DNA of 64,000 nucleotides from Yoonia vestfoldensis SKA53 (GCF_000152785.1 NZ_CH672414.1:2150036-2214035); one strand, 5' to 3'; counted from the stretch's first letter, positions 10,701 to 21,243 are shown. Translations and numbers: made by a program. Notes: generated by a model not told the origin, from the letters alone.

Positions 10701-11726
10701 ATGAGCAGAACCACAGACCGCCCTTCCACCATGACCGCACGCGACTGGGTGCATGTGCTTGCGCAATACCGCGAGCCAAACAACTGGCGCAGCAGCTTTG
10801 AATTGGCGGTCAGCCTGATCCCGTTCATCCTGTTGTGGGTACTTGCCGTCTGGGTATCCCAATTCAGCTATATCGGTGCTTTGCTGATCTCGGCGCTGAA
10901 CGGGCTGTTCCTGCTGCGGCTGTTCTGCATCCAGCATGATTGCGGGCACGGGTCGTTCTTTGGCAACCGCAAGGTCAGCGACTGGATCGGGCGGGCTTTG
11001 GGTGTTGTCACTCTGACGCCCTATGACGTCTGGCGACGGACTCATTCGATCCACCACAGCCATGCGGGCGATCTGGATCAGCGCGGCATCGGCGACGTGA
11101 TGACCCTGACGGTCGAGGAATACCACCAGCGCACGCCGTTCGGGCGTTTTCTGTACCGCGCCTACCGGCATCCGCTGGTGATGTTCGGGCTTGGGCCAAC
11201 CTATATCTTTTTTCTGCAAAACCGCATGCCACATGGCCGGATGCAGCGCGAAAGCAAATATTGGGTCAGCGCTATGGGAACCAATCTTGCCGTCGCAGTT
11301 CTATTGACAGTGATCGGCTATGTCGGCGGTTTTGCGGCGTTGTTTCTGGTGTTCCTGCCCACGACATTGATCGCCGCATCCATAGGGGTCTGGCTATTCT
11401 ATGTGCAGCACCAGTTCGAGACGACGCATTGGGACGCTGCCGATGACTGGCAGCTGCATGACGCGGCTCTGCACGGCAGTTCACATTACGACCTGCCCCC
11501 GATCCTGCGCTGGTTCACCGCGAATATCGGCATTCACCATGTGCATCATCTTTATAGCCGCATCCCGTTCTATCGTTTGACCGAGGTGCTGCGCGACCAT
11601 CAGGATCTTGTTGAATGCAGCCGCATGACACTGCTGCAAAGCCTCAAATGCGCAAGTCTTGATCTGTGGGATGAAAAATCACGGCGGCTGGTATCTTTTG
11701 CCGCCGCGCGCCGCGCCGCCGCCTGA
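10701..11726 (+). CDS. Membrane fatty acid desaturase
   Basis: The protein has 341 residues with the three histidine boxes of acyl-lipid desaturases: HDCGHGSF, HSIHHSHAGD and, near the C-terminus, HHVHHLYSRIP. These bind a di-iron centre that inserts a cis double bond into acyl chains. Two pairs of membrane helices flank the boxes. The box pattern resembles omega-6/Delta12-type enzymes, but regiospecificity is not readable. The start at ATG 10701 is preferred over an upstream in-frame codon because it follows GAAGAACAAT and fits family length. It probably helps adjust membrane fluidity. Confidence 0.88.
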   Translation: MSRTTDRPSTMTARDWVHVLAQYREPNNWRSSFELAVSLIPFILLWVLAVWVSQFSYIGALLISALNGLFLLRLFCIQHDCGHGSFFGNRKVSDWIGRALGVVTLTPYDVWRRTHSIHHSHAGDLDQRGIGDVMTLTVEEYHQRTPFGRFLYRAYRHPLVMFGLGPTYIFFLQNRMPHGRMQRESKYWVSAMGTNLAVAVLLTVIGYVGGFAALFLVFLPTTLIAASIGVWLFYVQHQFETTHWDAADDWQLHDAALHGSSHYDLPPILRWFTANIGIHHVHHLYSRIPFYRLTEVLRDHQDLVECSRMTLLQSLKCASLDLWDEKSRRLVSFAAARRAAA

Positions 11727-11767
11727 ACATCCACCTCGGGGTGGTCATGGTGGGTAGCTCAAGGCTA

Positions 11768-12799
11768 TCAACCTGCCCTCTGCAGCCGCAAAACAGCCCA
11801 GCGCGCGGCATCGGCCACGGTTGCATCCGGATCATCAACCAGATGCGACAGGTGTGCCGCCATCGCCGGATCACCGGAATTGCCTAGCGCATAGGCGACA
11901 TTGCGCACGAAGCGGTCCCGCCCGATCCGCTTGATGGGCGATCCGGCAAAACGGGCGCGAAAGGCGGCATCATCCAGTTGTGCCAGCTCTGCCAAGGGCG
12001 GGGCCAGCAAATCATCGCGCGCGGCAAGCCGTGCATCACGACCCGACGCTGCGAACTTGTTCCAGGGACAGACTGCCAGGCAATCGTCACAGCCATAGAT
12101 CCGGTTGCCCATCAGACCGCGCAGGTCGGGGTCCACCGGCCCCTTGTGCTCGATGGTCAGGTAGGAAATGCAGCGCCGCGCATCCAATTGGTAAGGTGCT
12201 GGAAAGGCCTGCGTCGGACAAATATCCAGACAGGCGGTGCAGGACCCGCAATGGCTGATTTCGGGTGTATCAGGCTCCAACACAACGGTGGTAAAAATAG
12301 CGCCCAAAAACACCCAGTTGCCCAGATCACGACCCAAAAGGTTGGTATGCTTGCCTTGCCACCCCAACCCCGCCGCCTGCGCCAGCGGCTTTTCCATCAC
12401 GGGGGCTGTATCGACAAAAACCTTGATCTCGGCCTCCGGCACCTGGTCGATCAACCAGCGGCCTACAACTTTCAATCTCTTCTTGACGACATCGTGGTAA
12501 TCACGCCCCTGCGCATAAACGCTGATCGCGGCGCGGTCGCGTTCGTCCAGCACAGCAAGCGGATCATGGTCGGGTGTATAGACCTCGGCCAGCATGATGA
12601 CAGACCGCGCCGCAGGCCAAAGCGCCGTGGGATCGCCGCGCCACTGCATCCGGTCCGCCATCCACGCCATCTGGCCATGGCGGCCGTCCGCCACAAAGGT
12701 GGCCAGCCGTTCGGCCATCTCAGGCACGGCATCGGGACGGCAGATGCCGATCTTGGCAAAACCGGCCTCAAGCGCAAAATCTTTCAGACGATCCTTCAT
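11768..12799 (-). CDS. queG: Epoxyqueuosine reductase
   Basis: This cobalamin-dependent, iron-sulfur enzyme performs the last step of queuosine synthesis, reducing epoxyqueuosine in tRNA. The two ferredoxin-like 4Fe-4S motifs are visible: [20 protein letters not shown] and [13 protein letters not shown]. The N-terminal half carries the B12-binding region and the C-terminal tail is a HEAT-like repeat ([20 protein letters not shown]). Start at ATG 12799 ([14 protein letters not shown]) gives 343 residues. It lies upstream of nothing obvious on the same strand. Confidence 0.93.
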   Translation of the reverse strand: MKDRLKDFALEAGFAKIGICRPDAVPEMAERLATFVADGRHGQMAWMADRMQWRGDPTALWPAARSVIMLAEVYTPDHDPLAVLDERDRAAISVYAQGRDYHDVVKKRLKVVGRWLIDQVPEAEIKVFVDTAPVMEKPLAQAAGLGWQGKHTNLLGRDLGNWVFLGAIFTTVVLEPDTPEISHCGSCTACLDICPTQAFPAPYQLDARRCISYLTIEHKGPVDPDLRGLMGNRIYGCDDCLAVCPWNKFAASGRDARLAARDDLLAPPLAELAQLDDAAFRARFAGSPIKRIGRDRFVRNVAYALGNSGDPAMAAHLSHLVDDPDATVADAARWAVLRLQRAG

Positions 12800-12865
12800 C
12801 GATCTTCCGAGCAAAAATATCCCGAGGGAATTGCCCCTTTGGGGGCAAGGGGGCAGAGCCCCTTC

Positions 12866-13531
12866 TTAAAAATCCAGATCGGCATAATGCGCCGCGGGCT
12901 GAAAGCCCGGCACCTCATCGGCCAGCAAGGACCGGAACGCGGGGCGGGACTTGATCTTGGCATACCAATCCTTGACCACCTCATGCCGGTTCCAATCAAC
13001 ATCACTGGTGTAATCAAGACAGGACAGATGCGCCGCCCCCGCAAAGTCCGCCAGCGTCATGTCATTGCCCGCCAGCCAACGGCGGTGTTCCAGCAGATGC
13101 GCCATGTAATCCAGATGGAACTTGATAGCGCGCGCACCCGCTTTTACATTGGCGCTGTCGGGATAGCCGCGCGCCATCACCTTGCGATAAACGCGTTCGC
13201 CCGTCAGCTTGAATGTGACCTCATGATAGAACTTGTCATCAAACCAACCGACCAAGCGACGCACCTCATACCGGCCTTCTGCGTCACGCGGCATTAGTGG
13301 CGGGGTGGGGTACACTTCTTCAAGGTATTCACAGATCGCCGTGCTTTCCGACATCAACCGCCCGTTCATCTTGAGAACCGGCACCTTGGCGGCAGGGTTG
13401 CGGCGCAAGAATTCGGGGCTTTGCTCCCAATATCGTTCCTCGACCAGACCGACCTCGATCTTCTTTTCAGCAAGGCAAAGCCGGACTTTGCGCGAAAAGG
13501 GCGACAGCGGATAATGGTAGAGCGTGTTCAT
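12866..13531 (-). CDS. Glutathione S-transferase family protein
   Basis: The protein has 221 residues. The N-terminal thioredoxin fold begins MNTLYHYPLSPFSRKVRLCL, with NPAAKVPVLKMNGRLMSEST as the glutathione-binding cis-proline loop and ESTAIC. The C-terminal half is all helical (DMTLADFAGAAHLSCLDY). ATG 13531 is chosen because the extended frame to 13624 would overlap mtgA and lacks family features. It probably conjugates glutathione to electrophiles; the substrate is unknown. Confidence 0.88.
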   Translation of the reverse strand: MNTLYHYPLSPFSRKVRLCLAEKKIEVGLVEERYWEQSPEFLRRNPAAKVPVLKMNGRLMSESTAICEYLEEVYPTPPLMPRDAEGRYEVRRLVGWFDDKFYHEVTFKLTGERVYRKVMARGYPDSANVKAGARAIKFHLDYMAHLLEHRRWLAGNDMTLADFAGAAHLSCLDYTSDVDWNRHEVVKDWYAKIKSRPAFRSLLADEVPGFQPAAHYADLDF

Positions 13532-13595
13532 GGCAAACCTGACTTGGACAATGGAACTTCCATGCCGCAACAGGTCGCGGGGTTCAATGCCTGCC

Positions 13596-14348
13596 TCATC
13601 GTTCAAAGCACTCCGCGCGGCCATCCGCCGCGATGGTATCGGCGCCCTGCATGATCTGCGCGGCCCGGTTGCGGGTGAAACCGCTGGGGTTAGATGCCGA
13701 CCGCTCCTTGGGCGCAGGCAGGATCGCGGCCAGACGTGCCGCCTGTGTCGCGGTCAGATCACCGGCATCGACGCCGAAATAATGCCGCGCTGCGGCCTGC
13801 ACGCCGAACACGCCCGTGTCGAACTCCGCCACGTTGAGATAGATTTCAAGGATGCGCCGCTTGCTCCACAAAACTTCGATCACGGGGGTCCAGACGGCCT
13901 CAACGGATTTGCGGGCCCAGGACCGACCATGCCACAAAAACAAGTTCTTGACGACCTGCTGGCTAATGGTCGATGCCCCGCCCCGCCCGTTTTCCATCGC
14001 ATCACGGATTGCATTCACGTCCAGCCCCCAATGCAGGCAGAAATTCGCATCTTCGGCTGCAACAGCTGACCGCGCCATGACAGGCGCAATCCCGCCCATC
14101 GGCACCCAATCCTGCTGCACCCCGCCAAGCCTGCGGCCCTCGGACAGCATATAGGCATTGGTCGGCGGATTGATCAGCGCATAAAGCAGCGTCCAGACCA
14201 GAACAAAGCCCGCGATCCCCGCGCCACCCCACACCAGCGCCCGCCGCGCAGCGCGCAAAACCCGGTGCCGAAGGCCCGGTTTTTTTGCCGCTGTGTCGCG
14301 GGTGGATTTACGCGCGCGGCGCTTGGGGGGTTTGGGGGTCTCTGCCAT
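13596..14348 (-). CDS. mtgA: Monofunctional peptidoglycan glycosyltransferase
   Basis: This GT51 enzyme polymerises lipid II into glycan strands at the inner membrane. The 250 residues contain a basic N-terminal tail (PKRRARKS), one membrane helix (GAGIAGFVLVWTLLYALI), the catalytic glutamate region AAEDANFCLHWGLD, GGASTISQQVVKNLFLW and KRRILEIYLNVAEF. ATG 14348 is preferred over the upstream frame opening at 14384. There is no transpeptidase domain, which separates it from class A PBPs. Confidence 0.94.
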   Translation of the reverse strand: MAETPKPPKRRARKSTRDTAAKKPGLRHRVLRAARRALVWGGAGIAGFVLVWTLLYALINPPTNAYMLSEGRRLGGVQQDWVPMGGIAPVMARSAVAAEDANFCLHWGLDVNAIRDAMENGRGGASTISQQVVKNLFLWHGRSWARKSVEAVWTPVIEVLWSKRRILEIYLNVAEFDTGVFGVQAAARHYFGVDAGDLTATQAARLAAILPAPKERSASNPSGFTRNRAAQIMQGADTIAADGRAECFER

Positions 14349-14429
14349 CGCCCTGTATAGCCACAAGCCGACCGGCAGGGTCAAGCAAAGGGCGCGCCCC
14401 GCGACTGAATTCAGCGCGGGGCGTCGCCA

Positions 14430-17400
14430 TTATTCTGCCGGAATCGCAGTTTGCGCGATGGTCAGCGGATGTTTAAGGTTGATCAGCATTTCTTTCGGGC
14501 AGACCTGCACGAAATTGGCTTTCTCCAAATCCCAATGTTGCAGGATGTCCGCAGCCTTGCGGCTGCCGGTTTCCTTGGCATGCCGTATGATCAGGTCTTT
14601 CAGCTGGTCATGCCAATGCGCGACCGTCACGGGGCAAGTGACGAGCGATTCCATGTTGATCAACGGGGCAGACATCCCCTTGGGATCGTAAAGATAGGCC
14701 ATACCGCCGGTCATGCCCGCGCCAAAGTTGGCGCCAATGCTGCCAAGGATCACCGCGACACCACCGGTCATGTATTCGCAGCCATTGGTGCCGCAGCCTT
14801 CGATCACGACATGCGCGCCGGAATTGCGCACGGCGAACCTTTCACCCGCACGGCCAGCGGCAAACAGATAGCCCGCAGTCGCACCATAAAGCACTGTATT
14901 ACCGATGATCGTGTTTTCTGATGCGACCAGCGGGCTGATCATCGGCGGACGCACGACAATAGTCCCGCCCGACAACCCCTTGCCCACATAGTCGTTGGCG
15001 TCGCCTGACACCTCAAGCTTCAGCCCCGGTGCTGCAAAAGCGCCCAAGGATTGCCCCGCCGATCCGCGCAGTTTTACCGTCAGATGGTCGGGTTGCAGCG
15101 CGTTGCGCATCCCGAACTTCTGCACGATGTGGCTGGATGTGCGGGTACCGATGCTGCGTAACGTGTTCTGCACCGCGTAATCCAGCTGCATCTTTTCGCC
15201 ATCGTTCAAGAAACGCGCGGCATCCTGCACGATCTGCGCATCAAGCGTATCATCGACCGCGGTGCGCGGGCGGTGGCGGTCATACCGGATCTTATGCGCG
15301 CCATCGACAGTGATCAGCAGCGGGTTCAGGTCCAAATCATCCAGATGCGCCGAACCGCGCGAAACCTGCGTCAGCAGATCCGCCCGCCCGATCACGTCAT
15401 CAAGGCTGCGTGCCCCAATGCTGGCCAGGATTTCGCGCACTTCGGTCGCGTAGAAGGTGATCAGGTTCACCACCTTTTCGGCATTGCCGGTGAACTTTGC
15501 GCGCAGGGCGTCGTCCTGCGTACAAACACCGACAGGGCAGGTGTTGGACTGGCACTGGCGCACCATGATACAGCCCATTGCGATCAGCGCAGCGGTGCCG
15601 ATGCCGTATTCTTCGGCCCCCAGCATCGCAGCCATGACGATATCGCGCCCTGTGCGCAAACCGCCATCGGTGCGCAAGGTGATACGTTCGCGCAGGTTGT
15701 TCATTGCCAGCACCTGATGCGCTTCGGTCAGGCCCATTTCCCATGGCAGACCCGCATATTTGATCGATGTGCCGGGCGATGCGCCTGTGCCGCCGTTGTG
15801 GCCCGAAATCAGGATGACATCGGCCTTGGCCTTGGCCACGCCCGCCGCAATCGTGCCGACGCCGGAGGATGCGACGAGTTTCACCGTCACCTTGGCGCGC
15901 GGGTTGATCTGCTTGAGGTCATAGATCAGCTGCGCCAGATCCTCGATCGAATAGATATCGTGGTGCGGCGGCGGTGAAATCAGCGTCACGCCTTTGGTCG
16001 AATGGCGCAAGCGTGCGATCAGCTCGGTCACTTTCATGCCGGGCAATTGCCCGCCTTCACCGGGCTTGGCGCCTTGGGCGACCTTGATTTCCAGTTCCTC
16101 GCAGGCGTTCAGATATTCCGCCGTCACGCCAAACCGGCCTGATGCCACCTGCTTGATCTTGGCAGATGGATTGTCGCCATTGGGTTCCGGCACGAAATGC
16201 GCTGGGTCTTCGCCGCCTTCGCCGCTGTCGGATTTCGCGCCGATTCGGTTCATTGCGACGTTCAGCGTCTTATGCGCCTCGGGCGACAAAGCACCCAAGG
16301 ACATGCCAGGTGTCACAAACCGTTTGCGGATCGCGGTGATGCTTTCGACCTCTTCGATTGGCACTGGCGCACCAAGCGGTTTGATCGCCAGCAGATCACG
16401 CAGATGGATCGGTGGGTTGGCCTGCATCGATTTGGAATATTGCTGCCACAAAGCATAAGACGCGTTATTGCAGGCGGCCTGCAGCATATGCATCGTCTGC
16501 GCTTCCCAAGCGTGCTTTTCACCCGACCGGCGCGCCTTGTAGAACCCGCCGATAGGCAACACATCGCTGCCGCCTTTCCAGCCTTTGGCGTGGACTTCTT
16601 CGGCCTTGGCCTGAATCCCCGTTGTCCCAATGCCGGATATGCGGCTGTGCATGCCGGGGAAATATTCGGCGACCATGGCGCGGGACAGCCCCACAGCCTC
16701 GAAGTTCAGACCACCGCGATAAGATGACAGGACCGAAATGCCCATCTTGGACATGATTTTCAGCAGACCCGCATCAACCGCCGCGCGATAGCGGCGCACG
16801 GCCTCGGTCAAGGTCCCGTCGATCAACCCGCGCCGCAGACGATCGGCAATGGAATCCTGGGCCAGATAGGCGTTGACGGTGGTTGCCCCACAGCCGATCA
16901 GCACCGCGAAATAATGCGGGTCGATACATTCCGCCGAGCGGACGTTGACAGAACAGAAAGTGCGCAGCCCCTTGCCCGTCAGCCCAGAATGCACAGCAGA
17001 TGTCGCAAGGATCATCGGCATCGCCACACGGTCAGCCGATTGGTGCTGATCAGTCAGCACCAGATGGCCGGCACCAGAGCGCACGGCATCTTCTGCCTCG
17101 GCCCTGATGCGTTGCAGGCCTGCGTTCAACGCACCCCGCCCCGCCGCGAATGTACAGTCGATAAACGCCACGCTGTCACCAAATTGGCGTACCATTTCGT
17201 CAAATTCAGCATTCGCAATGAACGGGCTGTCCAGCACCAGGATTTCGGTCTGTGACGAATCTTCGTCCAGCACGTTCTTGAGGTTGCCGAACCGCGTTTT
17301 CAGGCTCATCACGCGGCTTTCGCGCAAACTGTCGATCGGCGGGTTGGTGACCTGGCTGAAATTCTGACGGAAGAAATGCGACAACGGACGATAGGTCGTC

Positions 17401-18965
17401 GACAGCACGGCAGATGGCGTGTCGTCGCCCATCGAGGCGATCATTTCCTTGCCATCTTCGGCCATGGGCGCGAGCACCTGTTCCAGTTCTTCGATGGAAT
17501 AGCCTGCCGCGACCTGCCGTTTGCGGAGTTCTGCACCGTCGAACAGCGCCTTTTCGGGCATATCGCGCATCAGGTTGTTCAGGTCCACGACCTTTTCCAC
17601 CCAATCGCTGAATGGCTGGGCAGCGGCCAGTTTGTCCTTGAGCTCGCGGTCGCGGTAAAGCCGCCCTTCGAGCATATCGACAGCGATCATCTGACCGGGG
17701 CCAAGCGCGCCTTTTTCGATGACGGTTGCTTCGTCCACGGGAACCATGCCCATCTCGGACCCAGCCACCAACAGGCCATCACCGGTGACGACATAGCGCA
17801 AAGGACGCAGACCGTTGCGGTCAAGCCCGCCACAGACCCAGCGACCATCCGTCATGGCCAGCGCAGCGGGGCCGTCCCATGGTTCCATGACCGCATTGCA
17901 ATACCCGTACATGTCCTGCCAGGCCTGTGGCATTTCCACGGCCTGTTGCGACCATGCCTCTGGCACCAGCATGGTTTTTGCCATCGGCGCGTTGCGGCCT
18001 GCACGGACCAGCACCTCAAACACCGAATCCAAGGCGGCGGAATCGGACGCACCCGACGGGATGATCGGTTTGATATCCTCTGCCTTGTCACCGAACGCGC
18101 CCGACGCCATGCGGATTTCATGGCTTTTCATCCAGTTGACGTTGCCCTTGAGCGTGTTGATCTCGCCATTATGGGCCAGCATGCGGAACGGCTGCGCCAG
18201 CGACCATTGCGGGAACGTATTGGTCGAATAGCGCTGGTGATAGATCGCAAAGGCGCTCTCGAACCGCGCGTCCATCAGGTCGGGGTAAAACTCGGCGACC
18301 TGCTCGGCCAGCATCATTCCTTTGTAAATGACCGACCGGCAGGACAGCGAGCACAGATAGATGCCCGCGATCTGCGCGGCAGCGGCGGCCTTTTCGATGC
18401 GGCGGCGGATGATATACAGCTCGCGCTCGAATTCTTCTTCGGTCATGTCCTTTTCGCAGCGGATCAGGATCTGTTCGATCTCCGGGCGGGTGGCATTGGC
18501 CTTTTCGCCCAGAACTTCGGTGTTCACCGGCACATGGCGCCAGCCGTAAATATAGTGACCCATGCGCAAGACTTCGGATTCCACGATGGTCCGGCAGCGC
18601 TCTTGTGCGCCAAAATCGGTGCGGGGCAGAAACACCTGACCCACTGCGATCATCTTGTCATCGTCGGGTTCGTGACCGGTACGGCGAACTTGATCGTAAA
18701 AGAACGGAACGGGAATCTGCAAATGGATACCCGCACCGTCGCCAGTCTTGCCGTCGGCATCGACAGCGCCACGGTGCCAGATCGCTTTCAGTGCGTTAAT
18801 GCCTTTTTCAACGACATCGCGTGACGGCGTGCCGTCGATCGCCACAACCAAACCCACACCGCAGGAGGCGTGTTCGTCATCATCGCGGTACATGCCATTT
18901 TCGGCCATCCATTTGCGCTTGGCTTCTTCTGCCGCTACCCAGGTCTGGTCATAGGTTGTCATCAT
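14430..18965 (-). CDS. gltB: Glutamate synthase (NADPH) large subunit
   Basis: The alpha subunit of GOGAT takes amide nitrogen from glutamine and, with 2-oxoglutarate, makes two glutamates. It has about 1511 residues from the ATG at 18965, which follows AAGGAGATT. The Ntn amidotransferase nucleophile is Cys35 in ASCGVGLV after a short propeptide. The central FMN barrel contains GGTGASPGTSIKYAG, and the 3Fe-4S cysteines are in CIMVRQCQSNTCPVGVC. A C-terminal beta-helix domain (GXXGXXXG-type) follows. The gltD subunit lies upstream on the same strand, separated only by a small secreted-protein gene. Confidence 0.97.
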   Translation of the reverse strand: MMTTYDQTWVAAEEAKRKWMAENGMYRDDDEHASCGVGLVVAIDGTPSRDVVEKGINALKAIWHRGAVDADGKTGDGAGIHLQIPVPFFYDQVRRTGHEPDDDKMIAVGQVFLPRTDFGAQERCRTIVESEVLRMGHYIYGWRHVPVNTEVLGEKANATRPEIEQILIRCEKDMTEEEFERELYIIRRRIEKAAAAAQIAGIYLCSLSCRSVIYKGMMLAEQVAEFYPDLMDARFESAFAIYHQRYSTNTFPQWSLAQPFRMLAHNGEINTLKGNVNWMKSHEIRMASGAFGDKAEDIKPIIPSGASDSAALDSVFEVLVRAGRNAPMAKTMLVPEAWSQQAVEMPQAWQDMYGYCNAVMEPWDGPAALAMTDGRWVCGGLDRNGLRPLRYVVTGDGLLVAGSEMGMVPVDEATVIEKGALGPGQMIAVDMLEGRLYRDRELKDKLAAAQPFSDWVEKVVDLNNLMRDMPEKALFDGAELRKRQVAAGYSIEELEQVLAPMAEDGKEMIASMGDDTPSAVLSTTYRPLSHFFRQNFSQVTNPPIDSLRESRVMSLKTRFGNLKNVLDEDSSQTEILVLDSPFIANAEFDEMVRQFGDSVAFIDCTFAAGRGALNAGLQRIRAEAEDAVRSGAGHLVLTDQHQSADRVAMPMILATSAVHSGLTGKGLRTFCSVNVRSAECIDPHYFAVLIGCGATTVNAYLAQDSIADRLRRGLIDGTLTEAVRRYRAAVDAGLLKIMSKMGISVLSSYRGGLNFEAVGLSRAMVAEYFPGMHSRISGIGTTGIQAKAEEVHAKGWKGGSDVLPIGGFYKARRSGEKHAWEAQTMHMLQAACNNASYALWQQYSKSMQANPPIHLRDLLAIKPLGAPVPIEEVESITAIRKRFVTPGMSLGALSPEAHKTLNVAMNRIGAKSDSGEGGEDPAHFVPEPNGDNPSAKIKQVASGRFGVTAEYLNACEELEIKVAQGAKPGEGGQLPGMKVTELIARLRHSTKGVTLISPPPHHDIYSIEDLAQLIYDLKQINPRAKVTVKLVASSGVGTIAAGVAKAKADVILISGHNGGTGASPGTSIKYAGLPWEMGLTEAHQVLAMNNLRERITLRTDGGLRTGRDIVMAAMLGAEEYGIGTAALIAMGCIMVRQCQSNTCPVGVCTQDDALRAKFTGNAEKVVNLITFYATEVREILASIGARSLDDVIGRADLLTQVSRGSAHLDDLDLNPLLITVDGAHKIRYDRHRPRTAVDDTLDAQIVQDAARFLNDGEKMQLDYAVQNTLRSIGTRTSSHIVQKFGMRNALQPDHLTVKLRGSAGQSLGAFAAPGLKLEVSGDANDYVGKGLSGGTIVVRPPMISPLVASENTIIGNTVLYGATAGYLFAAGRAGERFAVRNSGAHVVIEGCGTNGCEYMTGGVAVILGSIGANFGAGMTGGMAYLYDPKGMSAPLINMESLVTCPVTVAHWHDQLKDLIIRHAKETGSRKAADILQHWDLEKANFVQVCPKEMLINLKHPLTIAQTAIPAE

Positions 18966-19026
18966 AATCTCCTTCGGTGGGTCGGCACCGCTTGCGCGGC
19001 CGAGAATATTTGGCAGAGGCGTGGCG

Positions 19027-19701
19027 CTACGGCCGGAACCCGGATTCAATCACATTGCATTCGTAACGGGGCTGGTCGGTGAAAAACCCGGCCTCGCCAG
19101 GATAGATGAATTCGACGGGCGAAGAATCTGTGACCTGATCGGGTGTCACATCTTCCCAACCTTCGCCCAGAAAAAACAACCGATGCGTTTCGCTGACATA
19201 TTGGCGACCGGACCCTGCGTAAATCTCGTTGCCATCGGCATCGGTTGTGCGGCCCTGGAATTCGGTCACAAGCAGGGTTTCACCGTCGATGACGATTGTT
19301 TCACCGGTCAGCATGTCAAAACCGACATGCCGTTCGATGCCTGCATCGGTATCAACGGTGAAATCCCAAGTATCAATTTGTGCTGCGAACAATTCTGTTA
19401 ATGACGCGGGATCGGGTGCTGGCAGCTGCAACATTTCGGTGCCTGTCGTTTTATAGCTTTCCAGCCACTGGAACTGGTCATCAACGCGCTGCACGCTGAA
19501 CACCCCGTTTTGTCCGATCAGGGCCAGCCATTGATCACCAGCGGGGTCCGCATCACAGGTCCAGACATTGACCATAACGCAATTGCGGTGCTGCACGGTC
19601 AGCTTGCCAGTGCAGCCCTGCGGCGGCGCAAAGCTTTGCTGCGCCGCGACCGGGGCCGCGACCATGAACACGATCAGCGCTGAAAGCAGCTTTGCCATCA
19701 T
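19027..19701 (-). CDS. Secreted hypothetical protein between gltD and gltB
   Basis: The protein has 224 residues with a clear Sec signal peptide (MMAKLLSALIVFMVAAPVAAQ), so it is periplasmic or exported. Four cysteines occur in the mature protein, including C-TGK and RNC-VMVNVWTC near the start, suggesting disulfides. No catalytic motif is recognised. Its start overlaps the gltD stop (TGATG), so it is translationally coupled to gltD, and gltB follows within 62 bp. A secreted protein inside the glt operon is a Rhodobacterales arrangement of unknown purpose. Confidence 0.8.
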   Translation of the reverse strand: MMAKLLSALIVFMVAAPVAAQQSFAPPQGCTGKLTVQHRNCVMVNVWTCDADPAGDQWLALIGQNGVFSVQRVDDQFQWLESYKTTGTEMLQLPAPDPASLTELFAAQIDTWDFTVDTDAGIERHVGFDMLTGETIVIDGETLLVTEFQGRTTDADGNEIYAGSGRQYVSETHRLFFLGEGWEDVTPDQVTDSSPVEFIYPGEAGFFTDQPRYECNVIESGFRP

Positions 19702-21125
19702 TCTGCCGCGACCGATGCGGATTGCCCGAGATAATCGAGGATCGCTGTCGCCGCATCGCGCCCATCACGGATCGCCCAGACGACCAGTGATGCGCCGCGC
19801 ACGATGTCACCGGCGGCATAGACACCGTCGAGGCTGGTTTTGCCGGTGGTGAAATCCGCCTTGATCGTGCCCCAGCGGGTCACGGCCAGTTCCGGCACGC
19901 CCCAGAGGGTGGGAACATCCTCTGGCTCGAAGCCAAGCGCCTTGACCACCAGATCGGCCTCTTCGATGTAATCGGCACCGGCAATCACCTCTGGCATCTG
20001 GCGACCAGTCGCATCAGGCGCGCCAAGGCGCATTTTCTGCACCTTCACGCCGGATACGGCATCACCTTCAAACCCAAGCGGTGCAGACAGCCAAACAAAT
20101 TCGACGCCTTCTTCTTCCGCATTAGCGACTTCGCGTTGCGATCCGGGCATATTGGCACGGTCACGGCGATACAGACATTTCACGCTTTCGGCACCCTGCC
20201 GGATCGCGGTGCGCACACAATCCATCGCCGTGTCGCCACCACCGATGACGACAACGCGCTTGCCTGCAGCATTCAGCGCGCCGCTGTCGTATTCCGGCAC
20301 CTCATCGCCAAAGGATTTGCGATTGCTTGCCGTTAGGTAATCAAGGGCGTTCACAATGCCTTCGGCGCTGGAATCGGGCAGATCACGGGTCTTGTAAACG
20401 CCAGTGGCGATCAGCACGGCATCATGCTTGCCGCGGATCGCGTCGAATGACAAATCCTCGCCCACGTTGCAATTCAGCACGAATTGCACGCCGCCATCCT
20501 CGAGCTGCGCCATGCGCTGCATCACGATGTCTTTTTCCAGTTTGAAACCGGGGATGCCATAGGTCATCAACCCGCCGCCACGGTCATAGCGGTCATAGAC
20601 CGTGACCTGCACGCCCTGACGGCGCAGCATATCCGCGGCGGCCAGACCACCGGGACCAGCGCCGATGATGCCCACGCTTTCGGCGCGTTCTGCATGGGGG
20701 CGGATCGGCTGCACCCAGCCGTTTTCAAACGCCATATCGGTGATGTATTTTTCCACCGAACCGATCGTGACCGTGCCATGGCCGGATTGTTCGATCACGC
20801 AATTGCCTTCGCACAGACGGTCCTGCGGGCAGATGCGGCCGCAAATCTCGGGGAAAGTGTTGGTGGCCTGCGAAATTTCATAGGCTTCCTGCAACCGGCC
20901 TTCGGCGGTCAGGCGCAGCCAGTCAGGGATATTATTGTGCAGCGGGCAATGGGTCTGACAATAAGGAACGCCGCATTGCGAACACCGGCTAGCCTGTTCG
21001 GCAGCCTTGTCACGCGCGTATTCGGCATAGATTTCGTTGAAATCCTGCTTGCGCAAATCAGGTAGCCGTTTTTCGGGCATGTCCCGGTGAACGGTGGTGA
21101 ATTTCAACATTTTTTGGCCAGCCAT
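19698..21125 (-). CDS. gltD: Glutamate synthase (NADPH) small subunit
   Basis: The beta subunit of GOGAT passes electrons from NADPH through FAD and 4Fe-4S clusters to GltB. The N-terminal cluster cysteines are visible in CSQCGVPYCQTHCPLHNN and CGRICPQDRLCEGNC. The FAD Rossmann motif is GIIGAGPGGLAAADMLRR and the NADPH motif is VVVIGGGDTAMDCVR. The ATG at 21125 follows a GGGAGG ribosome site; 475 residues. It is first in the gltD - secreted protein - gltB operon. Confidence 0.96.
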   Translation of the reverse strand: MAGQKMLKFTTVHRDMPEKRLPDLRKQDFNEIYAEYARDKAAEQASRCSQCGVPYCQTHCPLHNNIPDWLRLTAEGRLQEAYEISQATNTFPEICGRICPQDRLCEGNCVIEQSGHGTVTIGSVEKYITDMAFENGWVQPIRPHAERAESVGIIGAGPGGLAAADMLRRQGVQVTVYDRYDRGGGLMTYGIPGFKLEKDIVMQRMAQLEDGGVQFVLNCNVGEDLSFDAIRGKHDAVLIATGVYKTRDLPDSSAEGIVNALDYLTASNRKSFGDEVPEYDSGALNAAGKRVVVIGGGDTAMDCVRTAIRQGAESVKCLYRRDRANMPGSQREVANAEEEGVEFVWLSAPLGFEGDAVSGVKVQKMRLGAPDATGRQMPEVIAGADYIEEADLVVKALGFEPEDVPTLWGVPELAVTRWGTIKADFTTGKTSLDGVYAAGDIVRGASLVVWAIRDGRDAATAILDYLGQSASVAAE

Positions 21126-21243
21126 TGCCGTCCTCCCATCCAAGCGCAGACTTGGTTCTAGTGCGGGGGCAAAGAAATGAAAAGGCAGTATTGCTGACCT
21201 ATATTGAAGTATTTTTATGAAGTTGGCGTTAACACCTGTATTT

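Noticed and set aside
11978..13297. 439-codon plus-strand open frame
   Set aside because: Antisense to queG and the glutathione transferase gene.
17376..18824. 482-codon plus-strand open frame
   Set aside because: Antisense shadow of gltB, with no family motif or ribosome site.
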